From: Nitrospira sp. SG-bin1
Lineage (GTDB): Bacteria > Nitrospirota > Nitrospiria > Nitrospirales > Nitrospiraceae
NCBI GenBank assembly: GCA_002083365.1
Contig: LVWS01000038.1
Location: 113,238 to 177,237, forward strand
Direction of reading: 5' to 3'
Length of the DNA: 64,000 nucleotides
Shown here: positions 52,739 to 61,735 of the stretch, piece by piece
Layout: every line of letters starts with the position of its first letter
Numbering within the stretch: the stretch's first letter is position 1
Translations under genes and position numbers: made by a program
The notes under the pieces: generated by a model
Seen by the model: the letters and a program-made list of their open reading frames with translations, nothing else
The model's database searches: none
What the model was told of the DNA's origin: nothing

Positions 52739-53347
52739 ATGATCGCCATCATTGACTACGGGATGGGAAATCTTCGCAGTGTCTCGAAGGCCTTCGAGGC
52801 CGTGGGACATCAGGCGATTGTCACGCGCGAGGCGGCTTCGATTCAAAACGCCAGTCATGTCGTCCTTCCGGGAGTGGGAGCTTTTGGAGACTGTATGGCG
52901 AACTTGAAACAGTATGACCTGATTGAACCAATCAAGGCGGTAATTCAATCGGGGAAACCATTCTTGGGGATCTGTCTAGGGTTCCAGCTATTGTTTACGG
53001 AAAGTGAGGAATTTGGCAGGCACGAAGGACTCGACATTTTCCCGGGCAAAGTGAGAGCTTTCTCAAAGGATCGGACACTCAAAGTTCCGCACATGGGGTG
53101 GAATCAAATCAGCATCCAAAGTAGCTGTCCGTTGTTCCAAGGCATAGCCGACGGATCCAATTGGTATTTTGTGCATTCCTATTTTGTGGATCCACGTGAC
53201 GGGCACATGACCGCCACCACGACGACGTACGGCATTTCCTTCACATCGAGTATCTGGAAGGACAATGTGGTCGCGTGCCAGTTCCACCCAGAGAAGAGCC
53301 AGGCGGTCGGGTTACAATTGATCAAGAATTTTGGAGCGTGGAAGTGA
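52739..53347 (+). CDS. hisH: Imidazole glycerol phosphate synthase, glutaminase subunit
   Basis: 202 residues. Class I glutamine amidotransferase that makes ammonia for HisF. The nucleophile Cys is in PFLGICLGFQLLF, and the catalytic His-Pro-Glu in ACQFHPEKSQ. IDYGMGNLRSVSKAFE at the N-terminus is standard. AAGGGG lies eight bases before the ATG. Its last bases overlap a lipoprotein gene rather than the usual hisA. Confidence 0.97.
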   Translation: MIAIIDYGMGNLRSVSKAFEAVGHQAIVTREAASIQNASHVVLPGVGAFGDCMANLKQYDLIEPIKAVIQSGKPFLGICLGFQLLFTESEEFGRHEGLDIFPGKVRAFSKDRTLKVPHMGWNQISIQSSCPLFQGIADGSNWYFVHSYFVDPRDGHMTATTTTYGISFTSSIWKDNVVACQFHPEKSQAVGLQLIKNFGAWK

Positions 53348-54087
53348 GGGTATACGGTCTGTTATCTCGCACGATTCTGATGACAAGCGCTGTTGCTTTG
53401 GTAACTATTGCAACAGGGTGTAGTGGATCAAAAGTCACGACGAAATCTGCCCCAGAACTCTCCCGTTACCACATCCGCTCCATCGCCTTGATACCGTTTA
53501 CGTCGATTGCTACACCCCAAGCGCGTGATCAAGACGATCTCTTTCTTCCAATCCCGGAGAGTGTCCGTCGGTCCGACATCTCCTTGGCGATTCCGCGGGA
53601 CATTCAGCCTACATCCAAACAAACCATGCTGGTACCCGGATATGCGGCGGAGAAGGTGACGGAATTGTTCTGGGGACGCCTCCAGGATCGAAGGGGAGTG
53701 CAAGTGTTGTCTCCTGGTGAGGCGGTCAGAGTCTCTTCGGCGGATGAGGAACTGTCCAAAATGGGAGCGGAAAAGGCTGCACCCGCCGTTGCCAAACGAC
53801 TGAAAGCGGATGCAGCATTATTGGGCGTCGTATCGGTGTACCAGGAACGGGTGGGCAGTCGGCTTGGAGCCGACCCTCCGGCGACGGTGGGTTTTGAGGC
53901 CAAAGTCGTGGCGGCTGATGGACAGGTACTCTGGGTCGGTGGCTATTACGAACGGCAGCGACCCATGGGCGAGGATCTACTTGGATTTTTTCGAGGATGG
54001 GGTTTCCTGACGGCGGCGGAACTCGCCGAATACGGGGTTGATGCGGTCTTGAAAGACTTTCCGTTCGGTGTGGGGGAGGGCAAGTAG
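53344..54087 (+). CDS. Lipoprotein encoded inside the his operon
   Basis: 247 residues. The signal region (TILMTSAVALVTIATGCSGS) ends in a lipobox, so the protein is membrane-anchored. The mature part has a segment (VTELFWGRLQDRRGVQVLSP) and (AVAKRLKADAALLGVVSVYQ) like the GNA1162/CsgG-related family of envelope proteins that start with an exported alpha/beta domain. No link to histidine synthesis is known. Start GTG at 53344 overlaps the hisH stop (GTGA). It ends one base before the hisA GTG. Unusual operon member. Confidence 0.75.
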   Translation: MRVYGLLSRTILMTSAVALVTIATGCSGSKVTTKSAPELSRYHIRSIALIPFTSIATPQARDQDDLFLPIPESVRRSDISLAIPRDIQPTSKQTMLVPGYAAEKVTELFWGRLQDRRGVQVLSPGEAVRVSSADEELSKMGAEKAAPAVAKRLKADAALLGVVSVYQERVGSRLGADPPATVGFEAKVVAADGQVLWVGGYYERQRPMGEDLLGFFRGWGFLTAAELAEYGVDAVLKDFPFGVGEGK

Positions 54088-54088
54088 C

Positions 54089-54814
54089 GTGCTGGTAATT
54101 CCCGCGATTGATTTGAAAGACGGGCGCTGTGTGCGGTTGCGCCAAGGCGATATGGCGGCGGAAACGGTCTATTCGAACGATGTCACGGAGGTCGCCAGTA
54201 GGTGGCAGCAACAGGGAGCCAGCCTGATCCACGTCGTGGATTTGAACGGCGCGGTGGACGGCGAACCACGCAATCTATCCCAAATTGAAGCCGTGCTGAA
54301 GACGGTGAAGATTAATGTGCAGATCGGCGGCGGCATCAGGACGATTCAGACGGTTCGGCGCTATCTTCAGGCCGGGATGTCGCGCGTCGTTCTTGGCACG
54401 GCCGCGCTGACGGATCGGACGTTTCTCGAACAGGCCTGCAAAGAATTTCCTCGCCGAATTTTATTGGGCCTCGATGCGCGTGGCGGCATGGTCGCCGTGA
54501 AGGGATGGACGGCGGTGTCGGAAACGAGCGCCATCGATCTCTTGAGGGAGGTAGGCGGGCTGGCGATTGGAGCGGTCATTTATACGGATATCGCACGGGA
54601 TGGGATGTTGAACGGGCCGAATCTACCGGCGCTGAAGGAAGTCGTGACTTCGTCATCGTTTCCCGTGATCGCTTCGGGGGGGATCAGTCGGATCGAGGAT
54701 CTTCTTGCGGTGCGATCGCTCGGTCCCAAGGTGGAGGGCGCGATTGTCGGCAAGGCTCTCTATGATGGCAAACTGGATTATCAGGCTGCAGTGGCCGCGC
54801 TAAGTCAGAGGTGA
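54089..54814 (+). CDS. hisA: ProFAR isomerase
   Basis: 241 residues, a TIM barrel. Converts ProFAR to PRFAR. N-terminal LVIPAIDLKDGRCVRLRQGD with the catalytic Asp, phosphate-binding IGGGIRT and the second half GAVIYTDIARDGMLNGPN with the other catalytic Asp and TDI-x-RDG. Start GTG at 54089 has GGAGGG about nine bases upstream. 67 bases before hisF. Confidence 0.96.
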   Translation: MLVIPAIDLKDGRCVRLRQGDMAAETVYSNDVTEVASRWQQQGASLIHVVDLNGAVDGEPRNLSQIEAVLKTVKINVQIGGGIRTIQTVRRYLQAGMSRVVLGTAALTDRTFLEQACKEFPRRILLGLDARGGMVAVKGWTAVSETSAIDLLREVGGLAIGAVIYTDIARDGMLNGPNLPALKEVVTSSSFPVIASGGISRIEDLLAVRSLGPKVEGAIVGKALYDGKLDYQAAVAALSQR

Positions 54815-54881
54815 AAGACACAAGAGAAACTGATAAAGAAGAATCGAGCGGGTTCTTCAGAATGTCCTCAAGCACAATCGT

Positions 54882-55703
54882 ATGTTGACTAAACGCATTA
54901 TTCCCTGTCTGGATGTCAAAGAAGGACGTGTGGTCAAGGGCGTCAGCTTCGTGAATCTCCGCGATGCCGGAGATCCGGTCGAAGCAGCGGTCGGGTATGA
55001 CCGGGAAGGGGCGGATGAGCTGTGCTTCCTCGATATCACGGCTTCGCATGAAAATCGAAAGACGATCCTCGACGTCGTTGAGCGGACGGCGGCCCGAGTA
55101 TTCATGCCGGTGACGGTCGGTGGGGGCGTGGGGACGCTCGACGATATTCGCGCCCTGTTGAATGCCGGAGCAGACAAGGTCAGCATCAATACTGCGGCAG
55201 TCCGACGACCGGAGTTCGTAAAGGAGGCCGCGCAGCGTTTTGGGACCCAATGCATCGTCGTGGCCATCGATGCAAAACACATAACGGGTGATCGTTGGGA
55301 AGTCTTCACGCACGGTGGTCGTCAGGCAACGGGATTGGATACGGTGGAGTGGGCAAGACGGATGGCCCAGTACGGTGCCGGTGAAATTCTGTTGACCAGC
55401 ATGGATCAGGATGGCCGGCAAACGGGGTACGACTTGGATCTGACGTCAGCCGTGTCTGGCGCTGTGTCGATTCCCGTGATTGCGTCCGGCGGGGTTGGCA
55501 CGTTGGAACATCTATACGATGGATTTGTGAAGGGCAAGGCGGATGCGGTCTTAGCCGCTTCGATTTTTCATTTTCGGACCTATACAATCTTCCAAGCCAA
55601 GGCGTATTTACGTGAGCGTGGTGTCCCCGTCCGGTTCGATGGCTTTTCACAAGCGGCATCACACGATGAGTCAAGGATCCGTGGATCAGCTGCAGTTCGA
55701 TAA
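54882..55703 (+). CDS. hisF: Imidazole glycerol phosphate synthase, cyclase subunit
   Basis: 273 residues, TIM barrel paralogue of HisA. Uses ammonia from HisH to form the imidazole ring. Signature LTKRIIPCLDVKEGRVVKGV with catalytic Asp, VGGGVGTLDDIRALL, and LLTSMDQDGRQTGYDLDLT with the second Asp. The last ~20 residues (DGFSQAASHDESRIRG) are a tail beyond the barrel and overlap the start of hisIE by 38 bases. No clear ribosome site before the ATG. Confidence 0.97.
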   Translation: MLTKRIIPCLDVKEGRVVKGVSFVNLRDAGDPVEAAVGYDREGADELCFLDITASHENRKTILDVVERTAARVFMPVTVGGGVGTLDDIRALLNAGADKVSINTAAVRRPEFVKEAAQRFGTQCIVVAIDAKHITGDRWEVFTHGGRQATGLDTVEWARRMAQYGAGEILLTSMDQDGRQTGYDLDLTSAVSGAVSIPVIASGGVGTLEHLYDGFVKGKADAVLAASIFHFRTYTIFQAKAYLRERGVPVRFDGFSQAASHDESRIRGSAAVR

Positions 55704-56334
55704 CGAGGGACTCCTTCCGGCCGTCATTCAGGATTGGCTCGATGGGACGGTGCTGATGCTGGGATACATGAACCCGGAAGCCTTCGCGAAGACGGTCGCG
55801 ACGAAGAAGGTCCACTTTTGGAGCCGGTCCCGAAACAGGCTGTGGGAAAAAGGGGAAACCTCCGGTCATTGGCTCCATGTCAAGGAACTTTTTGTCGATT
55901 GCGACAACGACACGATTCTGGTGAAGGCCCAGCCGGGTGGACCGACGTGTCATACCGGCGAGCGAGCCTGCTTCTTTTCCAAGTTGGACGAGCAGGGCAA
56001 GATGATCGGAAATACAACACAGGATGCGGCGGGGGGAATCCTTGACTCGGTGTTGCGGACCATCTGTGAGCGCCGTGCGCATCCTCAAGCCGGGTCCTAT
56101 ACGTCGAAACTGTTCGAGGGCGGCCATGACAAAATCCTGAAGAAGGTAGCCGAAGAGGCCGGAGAAGTCCTCTTGGCGTCCAAAGGCGGCAGGAAAGAGG
56201 AAATCGTCTACGAAGTGGCCGACTTGTTCTTTCACACCCTGATGGTTCTAGGGTATCACGATGTGGCTCTGCACGATATTTATGAAGAGTTGGGCAAACG
56301 ATTCGGCACATCCGGATTGAGGGCGGAGAAGTGA
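55666..56334 (+). CDS. hisIE: Bifunctional PR-AMP cyclohydrolase / PR-ATP pyrophosphatase
   Basis: 222 residues. The HisI domain (about 1-125) has GTVLMLGYMNPEAFAKTV, FWSRSRNRLWEKGETSG and the metal-binding DCDNDTILVKAQPGGPTCHT. The HisE domain (about 125-222) has SYTSKLFEGGHDKILKKVAE, EAGEVLLASKGGRKEEIVYE and ADLFFHTLMVL. Two early steps are joined in one protein, as in many bacteria. ATG at 55666 used; GTG at 55681 with AAGGA nearby would shorten it by five residues. Confidence 0.95.
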   Translation: MSQGSVDQLQFDNEGLLPAVIQDWLDGTVLMLGYMNPEAFAKTVATKKVHFWSRSRNRLWEKGETSGHWLHVKELFVDCDNDTILVKAQPGGPTCHTGERACFFSKLDEQGKMIGNTTQDAAGGILDSVLRTICERRAHPQAGSYTSKLFEGGHDKILKKVAEEAGEVLLASKGGRKEEIVYEVADLFFHTLMVLGYHDVALHDIYEELGKRFGTSGLRAEK

Positions 56335-56344
56335 GGAGCCGACC

Positions 56345-56689
56345 ATGAACGACTGTTTGTTCTGCAAAATCGTGGAGAAGACCATTCCGACTAAGATCGT
56401 TCACGAAGACGACGAGACTCTGGCCTTTGACGACATCCATCCGCAGGCACCAGTGCATACCTTGGTGATTCCCAAACGGCATGTCACCTCGATTCAGGAT
56501 CTGGGTGAGTCCGATCAGGCGCTGCTGGCACGGTTGCTGCTGACCTGTACGAAAGTCGCGAAGGACAAAGGGGTGACCGACTCAGGATTCCGTCTCGTGA
56601 CGAACACCGGACGACATGGCGGTCAAACCATCTTTCATCTGCATTGGCATGTTATGGGGGGACGCCGAATGGGCTGGCCTCCCGGCTGA
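56345..56689 (+). CDS. HIT-family (HinT-like) purine nucleoside phosphoramidase
   Basis: 114 residues, the typical HinT length. N-terminal DCLFCKIVEKTIPTKIVHED and the histidine triad HLHWHVMGGR with the catalytic His. Cleaves AMP-lysine and similar phosphoramidates. It follows hisIE by 10 bases, as in many his operons. A second HIT gene is at 24250. Confidence 0.93.
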   Translation: MNDCLFCKIVEKTIPTKIVHEDDETLAFDDIHPQAPVHTLVIPKRHVTSIQDLGESDQALLARLLLTCTKVAKDKGVTDSGFRLVTNTGRHGGQTIFHLHWHVMGGRRMGWPPG

Positions 56690-56702
56690 CAGAAACTCCG
56701 AA

Positions 56703-56732
56703 TTGACAGGTTTTCCACTCGTCTGTTAATCT
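56703..56732 (+). promoter_or_regulatory. Promoter candidate for dnaG-rpoD
   Basis: Perfect TTGACA (56703-56708) with a weak -10 (TTAATC at 56726 or TAATCT at 56727) at 17-18 bases. Position fits a transcript for dnaG and rpoD. Confidence 0.45.
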
Positions 56733-56810
56733 GAACGGTCAATTATTCCGATTACTTAGTAACCGACTCGTCCGGTCGTGCGCGACGGGAGCGTAGGAGC
56801 GGAGACTCTC

Positions 56811-58637
56811 GTGGGCCGAGGCCTGATTTCCGACGATATCAAGAATCGAATAAGAGATCGGGTCGATATCGCGGACGTCGTCGGGCAGCATGTATCGCTG
56901 AGACGGGCCGGCCAGAACCTTGTGGGACTGTGCCCCTTTCATCAAGAAAAGAGCCCCTCTTTTTCGGTCAGTCCTTCCAAACAAATGTTTTACTGCTTCG
57001 GCTGTAAGGCCGGAGGCGATGTCTATGCCTTTTTGACCAAAATTACCGGAGCTTCGTTCCCGGAGGTGCTCCGGGAACTCGGAGACAAGGTAGGTATCGT
57101 GGTCGAGGAGTCGCCCGCAGAACGAATGCAACGCGGGCAGACTCATCGCACTGAAGAAATCAACCGGGTCGCGATGACTTGGTTTCAGGCCAATCTGCGC
57201 GATACGCACATCGGCGCCGCAGCACGCGACTATCTGAACCGACGGGGCATCCAACAATCGACGGTGGATGTCTTCCGGATCGGAGTATCGTCTTTAGAAT
57301 GGGATGGATTGATCAAATTTCTGTCCCGCAAGGGATTTTCTCATGGCGAGATGGTGACCGCTGGGCTCGGAACCTCGCGAACCCACGGGAACGGGTACTA
57401 CGACAAGTTCCACGGACGACTCATGTTCACGATCACCGATCTGCGCAAGCGTGTGGTGGGATTCGGCGGACGCGTGCTGGACGACCGCATGCCCAAATAC
57501 CTCAATTCCCCCGATACACCCCTGTTCAAGAAAGGGCAGACGCTGTATGCCTTCGATCAGGCGCGCGAAGCCATCGTTCGAACTAAAACGGTGATTGTCG
57601 TGGAGGGCTATTTCGATGCGATCGCGCTCCACCAGGCAGGACTTGCCCATACCGTCGCCACGCTGGGGACGGCTCTGACGGCCGAACATATTCAGGCTCT
57701 GCGGCGGTTTGCCGACCAGGTCGTGTTGCTCTTCGACCCGGATGCAGCCGGAGTAAGTGCGGCGTTGAGAGGTTTGGATCTTTTCGTCAACAGTGGATTG
57801 GGCGTCAAAGTCGTCACGTTGCCGGCAGGGGAAGACCCCGACACGTTTGTGCGGAAGAAAGGCGCCGACGCGTTCACCAGGCTGGAAGCGGCGGCGCCGA
57901 GTCTCCTGGATTATGCGCTGAACCATACGGTCATGCAGGCCGATGTCGGCTCGCTTGAAAGCCGCATTCGAAGCGTCGACGAGGTCCTGCGCATTCTGCA
58001 GAAGAGCGAGCATCCGATCGAGCGGCAGGAGCGCATGAGGATCGTGGCGGAACGCCTGGGCATCAGCGAAGCGAGGCTGATCGAGCGTTATCCGGTGCTG
58101 CTGGCTCAACCGAAACGAGGTGCCACGACCGCGCCACGCACGCCGCCCGTCCCCGGAATGCCGCTCAATGCCCTGTTCAAGGGTTCGCCGGAAGAGCGGG
58201 ATCTCCTTGTACTGCTGCTGCACGGACAATTGGCGCCGGCCGATATCCGACGCCTGCGACCGGAGTCTTTTACCGTCGCGACCTGCCGCAAGCTCGTCGA
58301 GATTGCGCTCGCTCATGTCGACCGGGAGGGACGCATCAGTCTCCGACCCGTCTTGGATGAATCGGCGGGAGATTCCGACTGTGGGGCCTTGGCGGCGGAA
58401 TTGTCGATGCGCGAGGATCACTTCGACGACGTGCCGGCGCACGTGAAAGCCTGTTTGGATCGTCTGGACCAGAAGCGGTCGGAACAGCGACTCAGAGAGC
58501 TCATCGTCAGCCTGAGACTCGCTGAACGCGAAGGGCGAGCGGAGGATGTGCGAATGTTGAATGTGCAGATCAATGACGTACGGATGCGGAAAGCCGGCAC
58601 GCCGACCGCCGGTGTGGTTTCATTGGTGAAGGAGTAG
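56811..58637 (+). CDS. dnaG: DNA primase
   Basis: 608 residues. Synthesises RNA primers. Zinc domain: Cys41, His44, Cys62, Cys65 (CPFHQEKSPSF ... YCFGC). TOPRIM core: VIVVEGYFDAIALHQAGLAH and LLFDPDAAGVSAALRGLDLF. RNA polymerase domain FHGRLMFTITDLRKRVVGFG between them. The C-terminal part binds the helicase. GTG at 56811 is favoured (GGAGCGGAG upstream); an earlier GTG at 56778 has no site. It ends two bases before rpoD. Confidence 0.96.
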   Translation: MGRGLISDDIKNRIRDRVDIADVVGQHVSLRRAGQNLVGLCPFHQEKSPSFSVSPSKQMFYCFGCKAGGDVYAFLTKITGASFPEVLRELGDKVGIVVEESPAERMQRGQTHRTEEINRVAMTWFQANLRDTHIGAAARDYLNRRGIQQSTVDVFRIGVSSLEWDGLIKFLSRKGFSHGEMVTAGLGTSRTHGNGYYDKFHGRLMFTITDLRKRVVGFGGRVLDDRMPKYLNSPDTPLFKKGQTLYAFDQAREAIVRTKTVIVVEGYFDAIALHQAGLAHTVATLGTALTAEHIQALRRFADQVVLLFDPDAAGVSAALRGLDLFVNSGLGVKVVTLPAGEDPDTFVRKKGADAFTRLEAAAPSLLDYALNHTVMQADVGSLESRIRSVDEVLRILQKSEHPIERQERMRIVAERLGISEARLIERYPVLLAQPKRGATTAPRTPPVPGMPLNALFKGSPEERDLLVLLLHGQLAPADIRRLRPESFTVATCRKLVEIALAHVDREGRISLRPVLDESAGDSDCGALAAELSMREDHFDDVPAHVKACLDRLDQKRSEQRLRELIVSLRLAEREGRAEDVRMLNVQINDVRMRKAGTPTAGVVSLVKE

Positions 58638-58639
58638 TC

Positions 58640-60454
58640 ATGGCGAAACAAGAATTATTGGGCGAGGTCAAGAAGCTGATCACGATCGGAAAGGAAAAAG
58701 GATTCCTGACGTACGACGAGCTCAACAGTACCTTGCCCGCTGAAGTGGTGTCCTCGGATCAATTTGGCAACATCATGGCGATGTTCGGTGAGATGGATAT
58801 CGAAATCGTCGAAGCCACGGACGGCGAACGGGTTCAGAAACGGTCTGAAGGGGACGTCGGCGAGGAGGTGGAGGATGTCGAGTCGGATTCCGACGAGGAA
58901 AACGATAAGGCCATCGATCTGACGCCGGGTGCGCTGAGCCGTACCGACGATCCCGTGCGGCTGTACCTCAAAGAGATGGGCAGCGTGGCGCTGCTCAGCC
59001 GCGAGGGGGAGATCGAGATCGCCAAGCGGATCGAGGAGGGGAAAAACGACATTGCCTCGGTGATCTATGGGATGCCGATGACCATCGAGTTCGTTCTGGC
59101 GCTCCGTGACCAGCTGAAGAACGGGAAAATCGATGTGCGTGAGATCGTGCCGGTGCAGGAGACGGAGGAAGACTTTGAAGAAGAGCAGCAGCCGGTGGAA
59201 CGGGATTACGAGGAACTTCGAGTCAAGACGCTCGATGCCTTGAATTCCGTGCGGAAAGTCTCTCTCGCGCTGAAGGCCTTGGCGGAGAAGAGCAAACATC
59301 TCGGCACCGATCCGGTCAAACACAAGAAGTTCAAGAAGCAGTTCGATGCGGTTCGTCAACAGGTGGTGAATAAGATTGAGTCCGTGAATCTTCATGGCGT
59401 GCTGAAGGATCGGATGGTCCAGCGTGTCCGCGATCTGGCGGTGCAGATCCGTGTCGCCGAACGGGAAGCGATCAGTTGCCAACGTCGGATCGGTGTGGGA
59501 GGGGAAGCCGGTGCCGAATTGCTGAGGAAGATGTGCCGGAGCCGCCAGGACTTCTTGGCGGTCAAGCGCAAGACCGGTGTGTCGGAAGAAGCTTTGATGG
59601 AGATTCGGAAGGTCTATCAAACCGCCAAAGCGAAGATTCGCCAGTTGGAAGCGGAAGAGGCGCTCGTCCCGGCCGAAGAGATCAAGGATGCGGTCAAGCA
59701 TCTCGATATTGCGGAAGAAAAGGTCAAGCGAGGAAAAGCGGAGCTGGTCGAGGCGAATTTGCGGCTCGTCGTCAGCATTGCAAAGAAATACACGAATCGA
59801 GGCCTCCAGTTCCTCGATTTGATTCAGGAAGGCAATATCGGCCTGATGAAGGCGGTGGACAAATTCGAATACAAGCGCGGGTACAAGTTCAGCACCTACG
59901 CGACCTGGTGGATTCGACAAGCGATTACGCGGGCCATCGCGGATCAAGCGCGCACCATCCGAATTCCGGTTCACATGATCGAAACGATCAATAAGCTCAT
60001 TCGTACTTCCAGACATCTTGTGCAGAAACTAGGTCGTGAACCGCTTCCCGAGGAAATCGCGGAACGCATGGATTTGCCGCTCGATAAAGTCCGAAAAATC
60101 CTGAAGATTGCCCGTGAACCGATTTCGCTCGAAACGCCGATCGGTGAAGAGGAAGACAGCCATCTGGGCGACTTCATCGAAGACAAGAAAGCCGTCTCTC
60201 CGCTGGAAGCGGCCATTCGTTACGACTTGCAGCGGCAGATCAACAGCGCCTTGGAAACCTTGACGCCCCGCGAGGAGAAGGTCTTGCGAAAGCGGTTCGG
60301 GATCGGTGAAGCGACCGATCATACCTTGGAAGAGGTGGGGCAGGACTTCGAAGTCACCCGCGAACGTATCAGGCAAATTGAGGCCAAGGCTTTGAGGAAA
60401 TTGCGGCATCCGAGTCGCAGTAAAAAACTAAGGAGTTTCGTCGAAAGTTTATAG
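58640..60454 (+). CDS. rpoD: RNA polymerase primary sigma factor (RpoD)
   Basis: 604 residues. Region 1.1 (1-55), an acidic linker (DVESDSDEENDKAIDL), region 1.2 (DPVRLYLKEMGSVALLSREG), the long non-conserved region (about 150-350), region 2 (NLRLVVSIAKKYTNRGLQFL, FSTYATWWIRQAITRAIADQ), region 3 and region 4 with the -35-binding helix-turn-helix (TLEEVGQDFEVTRERIRQIE). Consistent with the consensus-like promoters noted in this window. The dnaG-rpoD pairing is the usual macromolecular synthesis order, without rpsU. Confidence 0.97.
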   Translation: MAKQELLGEVKKLITIGKEKGFLTYDELNSTLPAEVVSSDQFGNIMAMFGEMDIEIVEATDGERVQKRSEGDVGEEVEDVESDSDEENDKAIDLTPGALSRTDDPVRLYLKEMGSVALLSREGEIEIAKRIEEGKNDIASVIYGMPMTIEFVLALRDQLKNGKIDVREIVPVQETEEDFEEEQQPVERDYEELRVKTLDALNSVRKVSLALKALAEKSKHLGTDPVKHKKFKKQFDAVRQQVVNKIESVNLHGVLKDRMVQRVRDLAVQIRVAEREAISCQRRIGVGGEAGAELLRKMCRSRQDFLAVKRKTGVSEEALMEIRKVYQTAKAKIRQLEAEEALVPAEEIKDAVKHLDIAEEKVKRGKAELVEANLRLVVSIAKKYTNRGLQFLDLIQEGNIGLMKAVDKFEYKRGYKFSTYATWWIRQAITRAIADQARTIRIPVHMIETINKLIRTSRHLVQKLGREPLPEEIAERMDLPLDKVRKILKIAREPISLETPIGEEEDSHLGDFIEDKKAVSPLEAAIRYDLQRQINSALETLTPREEKVLRKRFGIGEATDHTLEEVGQDFEVTRERIRQIEAKALRKLRHPSRSKKLRSFVESL

Positions 60455-60608
60455 ATTTCGGAGTGACGGCGACGTGATTTGACTCTGCTCGGAGCAGCGG
60501 CCTAGAATCCGTTTCGGGATATCATCCACTGTTGAGGCCGAGACCGACGGACGTCGTCAGAGATGATTCGCTCATCCAGACGTCGGCCTACATCGATCCG
60601 TTCCGGTC

Positions 60609-60685
60609 GGGCCCATAGCTCAGGTGGTTAGAGCGGCTGACTCATAATCAGCTGGTCCTAGGTTCAAGTCCTAGTGGGCCCACCA
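60609..60685 (+). tRNA. tRNA with CAU anticodon, probably tRNA-Ile2
   Basis: Complete cloverleaf with encoded CCA: acceptor GGGCCCA/TGGGCCC, D arm GCTCAGGTGGTTAGAGC, anticodon loop CTCATAA (CAT). The anticodon stem GCTGA/TCAGC and the GACTCATAATC sequence resemble tRNA-Ile2, whose C34 is changed to lysidine, more than elongator tRNA-Met. Identity depends on TilS recognition and is not certain. Confidence 0.85.
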
Positions 60686-60738
60686 GTCCGGTAGGCGGCT
60701 GGCCCGTTCAGTGCGCTGGCATTGATGGAAAGGATACG

Positions 60739-61515
60739 TTGAACCAAAAGCTGTCTCCGCTCATTGAACTGCAAAAACTCGATCTCCGGATCATGGAGAT
60801 CACCGAGCTCCGCCGAAAGATCCCCGAACGCCTTCACGCCGCGGAAATTCCTCTTCAAGAGGCGACCCAACTCCTGAATGACACGAAGGCCGCCGTCGAG
60901 GCCGCCGTGAAAGAACGTCGTGCGCACGAAAAGGACCTTGAGGCGCATGAAGCTCATACGGACAAGATGAAATCACATGCGGCTAGTCTCAAGACCAACA
61001 AGGAGTATCAGGCGCATTTGTTCGAGCTCGAGCTGGCGAACAAGAAGCGGGGAGAGTTCGAAGAAAAGATTCTGTTGGCCATGGAAAAGGTCGATGAGCT
61101 TCAGAAGAAGGCCAAAGAGCTTCAGGAGAAACAACAGACTCATGGAAAGGCATTTACCGAGGAAAAACGAGGGCTGGAGACACAAGACAAAGAACTGGCG
61201 AAGGAACTGGCACGACTCGAAACGGACTTTCGGGAAGCATCCGCGCAGGTGGAAAAACCCCTCCTCGATCGGTACAACCAAGTCAAAGCGTCTCGCAAGG
61301 ACCAGCCGCTGGCGGCGGTTCGCGGTGGTATCTGTACGGGCTGCCGCCTTCAGATTCCCCCTCAGCTCATCGCGCAAGTCAAACGCTCCGACGATCTACA
61401 GATCTGCCCCTATTGCCGGCGGATGTTGTACTGGGAAGGGGAGCCGGCGACAGAAACCGCATCTGCCCTCAGTGAAGCGAAAAAAGCCGATATGGAAGTG
61501 GGCGAGTCGGTCTGA
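60739..61515 (+). CDS. Coiled-coil protein with C4 zinc ribbon
   Basis: 258 residues. Residues 1-190 form a long antiparallel coiled coil (LIELQKLDLRIMEITELRRK onward). The C-terminal zinc ribbon has CTGCRLQIPPQLIAQ and CPYCRRMLYW, two CxxC pairs. The family (zinc ribbon domain, CdsZ-like) is widespread and linked in other bacteria with translation or ribosome-associated roles. TTG start at 60739 with AAGGA about five bases before it. It lies 53 bases after the tRNA. Confidence 0.85.
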   Translation: MNQKLSPLIELQKLDLRIMEITELRRKIPERLHAAEIPLQEATQLLNDTKAAVEAAVKERRAHEKDLEAHEAHTDKMKSHAASLKTNKEYQAHLFELELANKKRGEFEEKILLAMEKVDELQKKAKELQEKQQTHGKAFTEEKRGLETQDKELAKELARLETDFREASAQVEKPLLDRYNQVKASRKDQPLAAVRGGICTGCRLQIPPQLIAQVKRSDDLQICPYCRRMLYWEGEPATETASALSEAKKADMEVGESV

Positions 61516-61735
61516 GGGTGTCTAAGCCTTTCCCGTCACCACATTTAGACTTAATCCATCTTCTCATTGCTCGAGGAAGATAGTTTGAGACACTCGGGTT
61601 TCTATCAGACGGACTTGCCTACGAGCATGATGCCGATGACGTACTCCTTCCAGCCATTTTCTTCGTCAATCAGCAACAGCGAATGCCTTGGCTTTTGATG
61701 CCACCATTTACAGATAGTCCAATGTGAAGGCAAAT

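Noticed and set aside
57294..58442. 382-codon open frame opposite dnaG
   Set aside because: Antisense shadow of dnaG with no motif or start signal.
58655..60016. 453-codon open frame on the reverse strand opposite rpoD
   Set aside because: It is fully antisense to rpoD, has no recognisable motifs, and its Leu/Asp/His-rich composition is what the complement of rpoD codons gives.
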